A program made the position numbers and the translations under genes. This document shows positions 52,445 to 59,709 of a stretch of DNA of 64,000 nucleotides, piece after piece. Each line of letters begins with the position of its first letter. Position 1 is the first letter of the stretch. Origin of the DNA: Pullulanibacillus sp. KACC 23026. GTDB lineage: Bacteria; Bacillota; Bacilli; Bacillales; Sporolactobacillaceae. The notes beneath the pieces are model-generated. The model searched no databases and was not told the origin of the DNA. It saw nothing but the letters and a program-made list of their open reading frames with translations. Where the stretch lies: assembly GCF_029094525.1 (NCBI RefSeq), contig NZ_CP119107.1:1550001-1614000 (forward strand), given 5' to 3'.

Positions 52445-52472
52445 TTGTGATAATATATCACTATAATATAAT
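52445..52472 (+). promoter_or_regulatory. Operator-overlapped promoter of the membrane-protein cassette
   Basis: TTGTGA (52445-52450), 16 bases and TATAAT (52467-52472) form a promoter. The perfect dyad GTGATA-ATA-TATCAC (52447-52461) covers its -35 and spacer, so a repressor should control it separately from the late operon. Confidence 0.6.
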
Positions 52473-52494
52473 TGTGGGGAAGTGCGACTTTTTA

Positions 52495-52971
52495 ATGAAG
52501 CAGATGGATACCTTTTTTGGCATTAGATTCGGTAGCTTTATTTTAATCTGGGTTGTTTTACTAGTTACTATATTCAAAACAGTAGAACCTAAAACCATCC
52601 TTTCAAGCCTAATTCTTTATTCTATTCCAATTGCTTTAGATTATTTTGGTCACGCCCCTTTAGAAGAAAGAAATGTAAAAAGAAGGAACCTATCACTATG
52701 GACTGCAATTGGGTTAACGATATTATGCTTAGCGTTTTTACTTATAGATGTTAACATTCAATGGTTTATTGATAATTTATATGTAAAGTCATTTTTATGT
52801 ATAATCTCAAGCTTTTTTGTTTTTTTTGCTGGTTTAGATTGGGTAGGGTACAGTACTGAAAGTGAATTCGCCTATCGAAAAAAAATCAGAGAAGCACAAA
52901 AGTTACATCAAGAAACGTATCGGTTTGAAGAGAGAGTTAAAGAGAAACGTAAGAACGCTCAAGAAGTTTAA
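52495..52971 (+). CDS. Membrane protein of a probable lysogenic-conversion cassette
   Basis: 158 residues with about four transmembrane segments (FILIWVVLLVTIF, ILSSLILYSIPIAL, AIGLTILCLAFLLI, SFLCIISSFFVFFAGL) and a basic cytoplasmic tail. Base composition is AT-richer than the tail genes around it. With its own promoter it is likely expressed in the lysogen; superinfection exclusion is one possibility, not shown. Confidence 0.65.
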   Translation: MKQMDTFFGIRFGSFILIWVVLLVTIFKTVEPKTILSSLILYSIPIALDYFGHAPLEERNVKRRNLSLWTAIGLTILCLAFLLIDVNIQWFIDNLYVKSFLCIISSFFVFFAGLDWVGYSTESEFAYRKKIREAQKLHQETYRFEERVKEKRKNAQEV

Positions 52972-53000
52972 AAAAATTTGAGGTAGGAGGACAAATTGCT

Positions 53001-53435
53001 ATGATTTTATTTGGATTAATTTATCTGGTAATTGTTCTTTATGCATCTTTGGCCTATGGTACTTATTTGAAGTTCAAGAAAAACGGTATTAATCCTGTAG
53101 GTCACACAAAAATTACAGTGTTTTTCTTTCCAGCGTTATTATTTTGTATTCACCTATTTATAGCAATAACGTTTTTATTTAAGAAGCCCACATATTCTTT
53201 GTTTATTATGAAGAAAATACTTTTTAATTATCCAGAGTTGATAGGGGTATTTATTGAAGTTATTTTGGAAAAGAAGGCGACTGAATTTGCACAAGAGCAT
53301 CTACATGAAAAACTGACTACTAATAAAAAAATAAGAAAGGTAGCAACAAAAACAAAGGCCTTAAATCTTGATGATTTAGATCCATCGCCAAGTCAAATAC
53401 TAAAAAGATATAGAAATGTTTTGGCTCCTGCTTAA
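53001..53435 (+). CDS. Second membrane protein of the cassette
   Basis: 144 residues; two clear N-terminal transmembrane segments (LIYLVIVLYASLAYG, ITVFFFPALLFCIHLFIAIT), a possible third, and a basic C-terminal tail. GTAGGAGG is upstream and a terminator follows, so it forms a two-gene unit with 52495. No family recognised. Confidence 0.62.
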   Translation: MILFGLIYLVIVLYASLAYGTYLKFKKNGINPVGHTKITVFFFPALLFCIHLFIAITFLFKKPTYSLFIMKKILFNYPELIGVFIEVILEKKATEFAQEHLHEKLTTNKKIRKVATKTKALNLDDLDPSPSQILKRYRNVLAPA

Positions 53436-53451
53436 GAGTTGGAACGTCTTA

Positions 53452-53477
53452 AGAGTCCCGTATAGGGGCTCTTTTTA
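53452..53477 (+). terminator. Intrinsic terminator of the membrane-protein cassette
   Basis: AGAGTCCC (53452-53459) pairs with GGGGCTCT (53465-53472), one wobble, followed by TTTTT. Confidence 0.78.
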
Positions 53478-53503
53478 TTATTCCTTGAAATGAGGTGAAA
53501 CAC

Positions 53504-55045
53504 ATGGCCGTTCTTGCAAGTACCGATATCCCATTCACAAATAACAAGCAATTGGCGTTAGCGGCTCAACAAACAGCCAATATAAAACGTCAAACCTTTA
53601 TTGATCAACCTGTGCCCCCTTATCAGCCAGGAGATATGTGGGCAAATGGTGCGACGGTTTATGTTTGTATTAAAGAAAAGGCACTAGGACAAAACTTTGA
53701 TCAATCTGATTGGCAGTTGCTTTTAAAATATATCGATGAGCAAGGCCTTTATGTAGGTAATTTTTCATTTAATCAAGGTATTGGTGGGACCTTAACCCTT
53801 GGTGGAATAAACAACGGTAATGGGGTTCTGATCGTCCTTGATTCAAACGGTGATACGATTGCCTATTTGGATGGTGGTAACGGTGGGTTTGACACCTTAA
53901 GTATCGGAAATTTGATTAGCCCTTCCGTTTATAACGTCAATGATGACGATCAAACCATTAATGTATCAAGCAATATAAATGCAGCTCTCGCATCCATTCC
54001 CCCATTGAATAACGGGAATGTTAAATTAGTCTTCCAAAATGATATCTCGGAGAACCTGGACATAAGCAACTACTTAGGGGACGGAACCATTGAAATAGAC
54101 CTTAATGGGCATGCGTTTAACGGAAACGTTTATAACCATGGCAACTCACCGCAGTACATTTATTTTCATGACGGGACCATAAATGGTGACGGAGACAGCG
54201 TGACTTTAAATGATGCTGTTTTCGAGGTTGATAGGTGTACTTATGTAAAATGCGAAAATATCAAACTGTATGGGAATGGAAACCCAACCTACGGATTCTA
54301 CTGCCACAGTGGATCAACACTATATTTACAAAACTGTGAAGCTTACAACGTCCAAGAAGCAATGAGCGCGGGTACAGGAGGAGAAATAGAAGTCGATACC
54401 TGTAAAGGACTTGGCTCTAAATATGGCATACATGCTTTTTATGGTGGACGAATAACAGCTTTCGGATCTCAGCCAGGGGGAAGCACAGCTGATTCTCTAG
54501 GTGTATCGGGTGAGATTTTCCCGAGTGGCGGGGCAACCGTGGATACAGGTGCTGCAACTCCACCAGCTGCACCACCAACCACTAAATCGTGGTCAGCAAC
54601 TAGCGCAGATAACTGGTCAGATAATGGGTACGATTGGATGGGAGAAGGTTTCCCACGGCAAGGTAATTATGGATACGGTACCCGCACAGGCTATTGGTTC
54701 TTTGGTTCAGGTCCTCACTCCACACTGAATGGTAAGAGCATTAAATCCATGCGAGTTTATGTAACTCGTAAGTCATCCGGAGGATCTGCAGGAGCAGAAA
54801 CCATACGTATTAAATGGCACACCTATGCTTCTAAGCCGTCAGGGAACCCAAGCGCTATGGAATCCAGCGATTATGTGGATGTATCCCTTAAATGGGGACA
54901 ATCAGCATGGGTAACCTTACCAAGTTCATTCTGTACAGCTTTTGCAAATGGGAAGGCCTATGGGATTGGTATTAATATTGGATCAAGTAAAGCTAACTAT
55001 GCAGCCATGTCGGCATCGTGCAAGCTTGAAGCAACTTACAGCTAA
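53504..55045 (+). CDS. Second beta-helix tail fibre / receptor-binding candidate
   Basis: 513 residues. The N-terminus (about 1-90) resembles a virion-anchoring domain (PPYQPGDMWANGATVYVCIK). Residues 110-340 have short Asn/Gly-rich beta-helix rungs (YIYFHDGTINGDGDSV, CENIKLYGNGNPTYGF). A Pro/Ala linker leads to a C-terminal beta-sandwich (380-513, WSATSADNWSDNGYDW) of binding-module type. ATG 53504 follows GAGGTGA. It continues the tail operon after the inserted cassette. Confidence 0.75.
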   Translation: MAVLASTDIPFTNNKQLALAAQQTANIKRQTFIDQPVPPYQPGDMWANGATVYVCIKEKALGQNFDQSDWQLLLKYIDEQGLYVGNFSFNQGIGGTLTLGGINNGNGVLIVLDSNGDTIAYLDGGNGGFDTLSIGNLISPSVYNVNDDDQTINVSSNINAALASIPPLNNGNVKLVFQNDISENLDISNYLGDGTIEIDLNGHAFNGNVYNHGNSPQYIYFHDGTINGDGDSVTLNDAVFEVDRCTYVKCENIKLYGNGNPTYGFYCHSGSTLYLQNCEAYNVQEAMSAGTGGEIEVDTCKGLGSKYGIHAFYGGRITAFGSQPGGSTADSLGVSGEIFPSGGATVDTGAATPPAAPPTTKSWSATSADNWSDNGYDWMGEGFPRQGNYGYGTRTGYWFFGSGPHSTLNGKSIKSMRVYVTRKSSGGSAGAETIRIKWHTYASKPSGNPSAMESSDYVDVSLKWGQSAWVTLPSSFCTAFANGKAYGIGINIGSSKANYAAMSASCKLEATYS

Positions 55046-55059
55046 GGAGGTGGCTAATT

Positions 55060-55350
55060 TTGAAACTGGTACTCTATGATTCTAATGATCAAGTGATAGA
55101 GATTGTGGAGGGAATTAATAATCCTAAAATCTCAGATGGCTCGATTCAATGGGATGGGGGATCGCTTGTTGGATTAAAGGCTTCTTATCTCTTTTTTGAT
55201 GACAGTGTGTCGATCAATCACGGGGATATTTTAACAGCAGATGTGCAGTCCACAGCGATTGACACTTCAACCTTTGAAGCCTCTACCCAAGATCAGATTA
55301 AGAACCTACAAGCCGTGGTTAATTCATTCTTACTGGGGGCGATTGAATGA
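55060..55350 (+). CDS. Small tail-region protein, unknown
   Basis: 96 residues from TTG, behind AAGGAGGTGG. Beta-rich start (MKLVLYDSNDQVIEI if TTG is read as Met) and a helical end. It lies immediately before XkdX, a position often held by a small fibre-related protein. Confidence 0.6.
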   Translation: MKLVLYDSNDQVIEIVEGINNPKISDGSIQWDGGSLVGLKASYLFFDDSVSINHGDILTADVQSTAIDTSTFEASTQDQIKNLQAVVNSFLLGAIE

Positions 55351-55490
55351 GTGCAGTCTATGCAAACTTTTATAAAGATGCCTGGAAAAATGGCGTTGTT
55401 ACCTCATCAGATATTGATACAGCCGTTTCAAAAGGCTACTTAACACAGCAAGAAGCTAATCAAATAAAAGCATTACCTCAAAGCCCCTGA
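55347..55490 (+). CDS. xkdX: XkdX family protein
   Basis: 47 residues with NFYKDAWKNGVVTSSDID and AVSKGYLTQQEANQI, the XkdX signature. The gene overlaps its neighbour by ATGA. XkdX proteins are tiny tail-region proteins of unknown role found just before lysis genes. Confidence 0.85.
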   Translation: MSAVYANFYKDAWKNGVVTSSDIDTAVSKGYLTQQEANQIKALPQSP

Positions 55491-55503
55491 TAGGGCTATT
55501 TTT
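55482..55503 (+). terminator. Weak terminator after xkdX
   Basis: AGCCC (55482-55486) and GGGCT (55493-55497) form a short GC stem followed by ATTTTTAT; the ribosome site of the lysis genes follows. Confidence 0.5.
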
Positions 55504-55522
55504 ATGGATCGGGGGCTATTCG

Positions 55523-55828
55523 GTGTCTGAACAGGAGCAATGGTATACAAATAAGGAATTGTTCGAGCAAATCAACGTTATGCGTGGAGAATTTAAGGAC
55601 CTTAGCAATGAAATGCGCGAAACAAGAAACATGATTAAAGAGTACAACGGGCTTAGAGACGAGGTAGGCAAGTATCGAAAAGAAGTGGAAGAACTAAAGG
55701 AAGCTTTAGACGTTCTTCAAGCTAAAGCTGAAGGACGCTCTTCTGTTTTAGAAGGAATTAAATCCTGGGGCGGATGGATCATTGCATTGTTATCTTTCGT
55801 TATTACTCTTTGGAGACTTAATAATTAA
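55523..55828 (+). CDS. XhlA-like hemolysin/holin-associated membrane protein
   Basis: 101 residues from GTG. A heptad-patterned coiled coil (about 20-70) is followed by one C-terminal transmembrane helix (WGGWIIALLSFVITLW), the XhlA build. XhlA works with a holin and endolysin in PBSX lysis. It is the first gene of the lysis cassette. Confidence 0.82.
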   Translation: MSEQEQWYTNKELFEQINVMRGEFKDLSNEMRETRNMIKEYNGLRDEVGKYRKEVEELKEALDVLQAKAEGRSSVLEGIKSWGGWIIALLSFVITLWRLNN

Positions 55829-55844
55829 AAGGAGAGTGTTTTAA

Positions 55845-56795
55845 ATGACTTATGTAGGAATGGATTGCGCAACCAAATTAACCGCAGATTTAGTAAGTGC
55901 TTTAAAGGCAGCTGGTGTCACCCATGTTGCCCGCTATCTAGGGACGTCCTGGAAGGGTCTGACTGCGGACGAAGTAAAAGCAATCAGCGATTCAGGAATT
56001 AAGATTGTCAGTGTTTTTGAGACAAATCCAACGAAATCAAGTTATTTTACCGCGGATCAGGGCAAGCAAGACGCACAGGCGGCAAGTAAATACGCAAACG
56101 ACTTAGGGCAGCCTCATGGGACTGCTATTTATTTTGCCGTCGATTATGATGCTCAGGGTAAAGATCTAGGAGCAATCCTCGATTATTTCAATGCGATTAT
56201 TGGAGAATTGAAGGATTATAAAGTTGGTGCGTATGGTTCTTATGCAGTGATGCAGTATCTTAAGCAGCAATCTAAGATAGAGTACTTCTTCCAAACTTAC
56301 GCCTGGTCAAATGGTCAAGTTTGCGATTTTGCTCATCTATATCAGTACCAAAATGGAGTTAATATTGCCGGAGTAAATGCGGACCGAGATAAGGTCTTAC
56401 AAGAGCCAGGGGCATGGGCAATTATAGCCCCTAAGGCAAAAACAACTGCAGCACCATCCACAACTACACAAAAGCTTGTGGACTATATCATCAAGCCTGG
56501 AGATACCCTTTCACAGATTGCGGCTAATCACGATACATCTGTCGATCATTTGGTCAGCGTTAACAAGATCAAGGACCCCAATACAATCTTTGCCGGCCAC
56601 AAGATTAAAGTGCCCGCAGTAATAGGAAAGATTGTTGAAAAGCTTACGGAGAAGCACGTCAAAGTCAAGAAAGGCGACACGCTTAGTGGTATTGCGTCGG
56701 ACAATGGTTTAACACTTTCTGAAATTGAAAAGCTCAATCCACAGATTAAAGATCCTGATGTGATTCATCCTGGAGACAAAGTTAGGGTTAATTAG
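55845..56795 (+). CDS. Endolysin: DUF1906 glycoside-hydrolase-like domain and two LysM repeats
   Basis: 316 residues. Residues 1-200 match the DUF1906/Rv2525c-like TIM-barrel family (VGMDCATKLTADLVSALKAA, AIYFAVDYDA, VGAYGSYAVM). Two LysM domains follow (about 213-255, YIIKPGDTLSQIAANH; and 272-315, VKVKKGDTLSGIASDN) for peptidoglycan binding. There is no signal peptide, so release depends on the holin encoded at 56984. GGAGAG precedes the start. Confidence 0.88.
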   Translation: MTYVGMDCATKLTADLVSALKAAGVTHVARYLGTSWKGLTADEVKAISDSGIKIVSVFETNPTKSSYFTADQGKQDAQAASKYANDLGQPHGTAIYFAVDYDAQGKDLGAILDYFNAIIGELKDYKVGAYGSYAVMQYLKQQSKIEYFFQTYAWSNGQVCDFAHLYQYQNGVNIAGVNADRDKVLQEPGAWAIIAPKAKTTAAPSTTTQKLVDYIIKPGDTLSQIAANHDTSVDHLVSVNKIKDPNTIFAGHKIKVPAVIGKIVEKLTEKHVKVKKGDTLSGIASDNGLTLSEIEKLNPQIKDPDVIHPGDKVRVN

Positions 56796-56800
56796 ATTTC

Positions 56801-56911
56801 TTAGCTTTTTTTAGAAACGGTGAAAAGTATAACCGTCGTTTGAACGAGAGTGCTTAACATGCCGATAAGGCTTAGATATATAAGAAATTTAATCTTTTTG
56901 GTGTTAAACAT
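56801..56911 (-). CDS. Possible 36-residue antisense membrane peptide
   Basis: On the minus strand the frame MFNTKKIKFLIYLSLIGMLS continues TLVQTTVILFTVSKKS: basic start, one transmembrane helix, basic end. AAAGGAAG lies about eight bases upstream of the ATG. It converges with the endolysin gene and is divergent from the holin gene. The build is that of type I toxins such as those in Bacillus prophages, but no antisense RNA promoter is established. Confidence 0.3.
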   Translation of the reverse strand: MFNTKKIKFLIYLSLIGMLSTLVQTTVILFTVSKKS

Positions 56912-56983
56912 GGGCAGTCTTCCTTTCATTCTAAAAGGTAGGTTGTCCAATTTAAATAAAAAAATTATAAGGGAGAGGTTCAA

Positions 56984-57586
56984 ATGTTTGCACAAATCGG
57001 TTATGACGTTTTACCTTATGTTGTCTCACTTGTTGTGGCTTTTGGCGGTTATCTACTTACTCACGTTGGGGCATTCTTAAAAGCGAAAATTGGAGAGAAA
57101 AACCTTACAAATGTCGAAAAGAAACTTGGCATTGCAGCGCAACAAATCCAACAGAAGAAAGGTATCGCTTATGATGCAGTCCACTGGGCAGAGGATAAGT
57201 TTAAGCAATTAGGCGGACCCGATAAGCTTTCTAAGGCCGTCGATTGGGCAGTAACCGAAGCTAAAAAACTAGGAATAGATACATCTAAGCAGGAGCTTGA
57301 AGATAAAATCCGTGTAGCATTTACTGAGTTTGAGCCTCAGCTGGTGTCAATTGGCACTGAGCTGTTAAAAAGTGATCAAGCAGATGGAGAAGAAGCAACT
57401 CCTGAAGAAACCACTCCGGATCCAGAACCAACACCTGAACCAGAGGTTGAAAAACCATTAACTGAGATGACATCAACAGATCTTAAAAATATCGTAAATC
57501 AAGCTGTTACGGATCATCTTCAAACACAAACAACGGCCGTGACTCCTGCACAAACTGTTCAGACTACAACAGTATCTGCACAATAA
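56984..57586 (+). CDS. Phage holin, LL-H type
   Basis: 200 residues. An N-terminal transmembrane helix (PYVVSLVVAFGGYLLTHV) is followed by a helical cytoplasmic part (KKGIAYDAVHWAEDKFKQLG) and a Glu/Pro/Thr-rich tail. This matches the LL-H holin family, which forms the membrane lesion that lets the endolysin reach the wall. The ribosome site GGGAGAGG is clear; a strong terminator follows and ends the late operon. Confidence 0.82.
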   Translation: MFAQIGYDVLPYVVSLVVAFGGYLLTHVGAFLKAKIGEKNLTNVEKKLGIAAQQIQQKKGIAYDAVHWAEDKFKQLGGPDKLSKAVDWAVTEAKKLGIDTSKQELEDKIRVAFTEFEPQLVSIGTELLKSDQADGEEATPEETTPDPEPTPEPEVEKPLTEMTSTDLKNIVNQAVTDHLQTQTTAVTPAQTVQTTTVSAQ

Positions 57587-57603
57587 ATATAAAATACATT
57601 AAT

Positions 57604-57646
57604 AGCCCTCAATTGTCGGTTAATTCCGATGGTTGGGGGCTTTTTT
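57604..57646 (+). terminator. Terminator of the late operon
   Basis: AGCCCTCAA-TTG-TCGG pairs with CCGA-TGG-TTGGGGGCT across TTAATT, followed by TTTTTT. Confidence 0.85.
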
Positions 57647-57656
57647 AATTTTTTTA

Positions 57657-57686
57657 TAGACTTTTTAATTCTTGTCCACTTATAAT
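57657..57686 (+). promoter_or_regulatory. Candidate promoter of the GAF-protein gene
   Basis: TAGACT (57657-57662), 18 bases, TATAAT (57681-57686), located between the late terminator and the GAF gene. It would allow expression independent of the lytic programme. Confidence 0.5.
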
Positions 57687-57719
57687 TGTTAGAGTGTATA
57701 AGTGTGCGAGGTGAAGCAT

Positions 57720-58526
57720 ATGGGTGGAACAGATTTTTCAAATACAAAAACATTGAAATATGTTGATTCAATGTTTTATGGGTTATTAACTCATCATCAC
57801 TTACTTAGTGTTCTGGCTATTATTATCATACTTTTATTAATAGTTTCTCCTTTTGTTTTAAGGTCTTTGAGAATAATCAAACCAAATAAAGATCTTAAAC
57901 AATACAAAGAAGAAGCTGATAAATTACATGAGGATTCTCAACAAAAATCTTATATTCTTACTCTAATGGATCAAGTTAACCAAGAAATCCCTAATTTAAA
58001 TTCTTTATTAGGCTCAGAGAAGAGAGATTATGGGATGAATTTGATTAGTATGGTAATGTCACAGATCCCTCAATTGTTTAAGAGTTCTAAAAGGGAATCA
58101 CATCGTTGCGCTATATTTATTCCTGATCCCGAGGACGCTAATCAGCTAAAAATTTTAGAAGGAAATGGTTATAGTATGCGTGGGAAGGAAAAGCTAAGAT
58201 TAAAAATTTACGAAGAAGGTTCTTTAGCAGGAAATGTTTACTTGCGTAAAGAATATAAATATACACCAGATGTTACTAAAGACACCAACTTTGTTCCTAA
58301 CCCGAAAGCAACAAAAAAGTACTTCTCGCTCCTATGTGTACCGATCATGGTTCGCGATGAAATTATTGGTGTTTTAAGTATTGATGGGTCAGAACCTGAT
58401 TGTTTTTCTAAAGGTGACATTCAATATTTCACGATTTTTTCAAATCTGATTGGTATACTTATGGACATTGCGGATGTACAATTAAGAAGAGGGGATGATG
58501 AAAATGAGGTACAAGACGCTGGATGA
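57720..58526 (+). CDS. Membrane-anchored GAF-domain protein
   Basis: 268 residues from ATG 57720, seven bases after GAGGTGA. One transmembrane segment (about residues 29-48, SVLAIIIILLLIVSPFVL) and a short coiled linker precede a GAF domain (about 110-255) with CAIFIPDPEDANQLKIL, LLCVPIMVRDEIIGVLSIDG and FTIFSNLIGILMDIAD. GAF domains sense small ligands or mediate signalling; no output domain is attached. With its own promoter and terminator it looks like a lysogenically expressed sensor; ligand and partner are unknown. Confidence 0.75.
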   Translation: MGGTDFSNTKTLKYVDSMFYGLLTHHHLLSVLAIIIILLLIVSPFVLRSLRIIKPNKDLKQYKEEADKLHEDSQQKSYILTLMDQVNQEIPNLNSLLGSEKRDYGMNLISMVMSQIPQLFKSSKRESHRCAIFIPDPEDANQLKILEGNGYSMRGKEKLRLKIYEEGSLAGNVYLRKEYKYTPDVTKDTNFVPNPKATKKYFSLLCVPIMVRDEIIGVLSIDGSEPDCFSKGDIQYFTIFSNLIGILMDIADVQLRRGDDENEVQDAG

Positions 58527-58668
58527 GGCAAGGAAAGCTTATCTCAATAAGAAGCTCACTCCTGAACAGTTTAACTCTTACTTGAAAAAGTTTGCTTATG
58601 TCGACCAAGAAAGAAAGTCTATTGATAAATCAATGAAGCGAATTGAAAAAAGACTAATTCACGCATAA
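58504..58668 (+). CDS. Small basic helical protein downstream of the GAF gene
   Basis: 54 residues (MRYKTLDEARKAYLNKKLTP), Lys/Arg-rich and helical, overlapping the end of the GAF gene and preceded by AGAGGGGATGA. A terminator follows. It may be the partner of the GAF protein; no family recognised. Confidence 0.55.
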   Translation: MRYKTLDEARKAYLNKKLTPEQFNSYLKKFAYVDQERKSIDKSMKRIEKRLIHA

Positions 58669-58670
58669 AA

Positions 58671-58710
58671 AAAGTCCACTGTCCTTAATTGGATGGTGGG
58701 CTTTTTTTGT
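58671..58710 (+). terminator. Intrinsic terminator
   Basis: AAAGTCCACTGTCC (58671-58684) pairs with GGATGGTGGGCTTT (58691-58704), loop TTAATT, followed by T residues. Confidence 0.88.
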
Positions 58711-58745
58711 TTGTACAAAAATATTAAAAAACTTTTAAAAAGGGG

Positions 58746-58803
58746 TTTACTTTCAACCGTTATCGGTTATAATTAAATTATAGATAACCGATAACGGTTG
58801 AAA
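58746..58803 (+). promoter_or_regulatory. Promoter embedded in a perfect 20-bp inverted repeat
   Basis: TTTACT (58746-58751) and TATAAT (58768-58773), 16-base spacing, form a promoter. A perfect 20-bp inverted repeat, 58751-58770 with 58784-58803 and a 13-base spacer, covers the spacer and -10. Each arm contains its own dyad, AACCG-TTAT-CGGTT and AACCG-ATAA-CGGTT, so two repressor dimers could bind. It controls the ParB-fold gene at 58818. Confidence 0.75.
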
Positions 58804-58817
58804 GGGAGCGGTATACA

Positions 58818-59198
58818 ATGTTTGACCATGTAAAGATGGAATTAATTAATAATGTAGATGACAAAAAAGTACAGGAGATTGTTAATTCAATTTTAGTAAA
58901 TGGTTGGGTTGGATCTCCCATACTTTATCACAACTCAATTGGCCTTATCACAGGGAGTCACCGGGTCAAAGCATTAACGATAATAAACGAAATGTATGAA
59001 AATGAAAACTTAACAGATGACCAAGTGAAAATAGTTGAAAAAATAAATAATACTGAAGAGTACGTTTTGGATGTTACCTACATCATCGATGAGTGGATGG
59101 AAAACAACCCAGGTGAAGAATGGGAATACGATAGCATTGGTAAGCTGTTTGAAGGTACGGAAGTAGAAATTTGGAAGGATGAAATAGTTGAATGGTAA
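58818..59198 (+). CDS. ParB/sulfiredoxin-fold protein
   Basis: 126 residues. The ParB N-terminal-like core is seen in QEIVNSILVNGWVGSPILYH and the nucleotide-binding ITGSHRVKAL. The C-terminus is acidic, with no helix-turn-helix of a classical chromosome ParB. Such stand-alone domains act as nucleases, CTPases or regulators in phages. AAAGGGAG sets the start. Expression should be tightly controlled by the inverted repeat upstream. Confidence 0.75.
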   Translation: MFDHVKMELINNVDDKKVQEIVNSILVNGWVGSPILYHNSIGLITGSHRVKALTIINEMYENENLTDDQVKIVEKINNTEEYVLDVTYIIDEWMENNPGEEWEYDSIGKLFEGTEVEIWKDEIVEW

Positions 59199-59253
59199 AG
59201 GTTAATCAACGTCAAAGCTTAAGGAGATGGGGGTTTAATGCCTATCTTTTACC

Positions 59254-59709
59254 ATGCCTAGAATTGATTTAACTGGACAACAATTTGGTGATTTAACAGT
59301 ACTATGTCTAAGTGATCAAAAACTAAATGACGGTACTAGTCTTTGGGAATGCTGGTGTACATGTGGCAATAAGACTTATGTTGCTGGATACGCTTTAAGA
59401 GCCGGAATTTATAAAAGTTGCGGATGTAAACGTGCGAAAAAAAGAGATAAAGGGGCTCGTATCCACGAGAGCCTAGATCGTGTTGACGGCACCAGAAAGT
59501 CTGCTCTTAAGGCCAAACTGCATAAAGAGAATAAAAGCGGTCATAAGGGCGTGATGTGGTTGGAGAGCAAAAAGAAATGGAAGGCCTACATTGGTTTCAA
59601 AGGCAAGCAGATCAATTTGGGCTATTTTGCCGATAAAGAAGAGGCGATTAAAGCGCGTAAAGAGGCCGAGGAAAAATATCATAAACCTTATCTGGAGGGA
59701 GATCAATGA
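59254..59709 (+). CDS. AP2/ERF-domain DNA-binding protein, homing-endonuclease-like
   Basis: 151 residues. The N-terminus has LTGQQFGDLTVLCL and Cys pairs (CWCTCG, CGCKR) of a zinc-binding unit common in phage homing proteins. The C-terminus is an AP2 domain (NKSGHKGVMWLESKKKWKAY and GYFADKEEAIKARKEAEEKY). The nuclease part is absent or cryptic. AAGGAGATGG lies 25 bases upstream, well placed for ATG 59238, which opens only a seven-codon leader (MPIFYHA) overlapping the true start. Confidence 0.78.
   Translation: MPRIDLTGQQFGDLTVLCLSDQKLNDGTSLWECWCTCGNKTYVAGYALRAGIYKSCGCKRAKKRDKGARIHESLDRVDGTRKSALKAKLHKENKSGHKGVMWLESKKKWKAYIGFKGKQINLGYFADKEEAIKARKEAEEKYHKPYLEGDQ

Noticed and set aside
56850-57080. 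76-codon + strand frame overlapping the holin start
   Set aside because: No ribosome site, and it overlaps the LL-H-type holin in a different frame.
58751-58803. Perfect inverted repeat considered as a transcription terminator
   Set aside because: It lacks a T tract, overlaps a good -10/-35 pair and lies directly before a ribosome site and start, so an operator is more likely.
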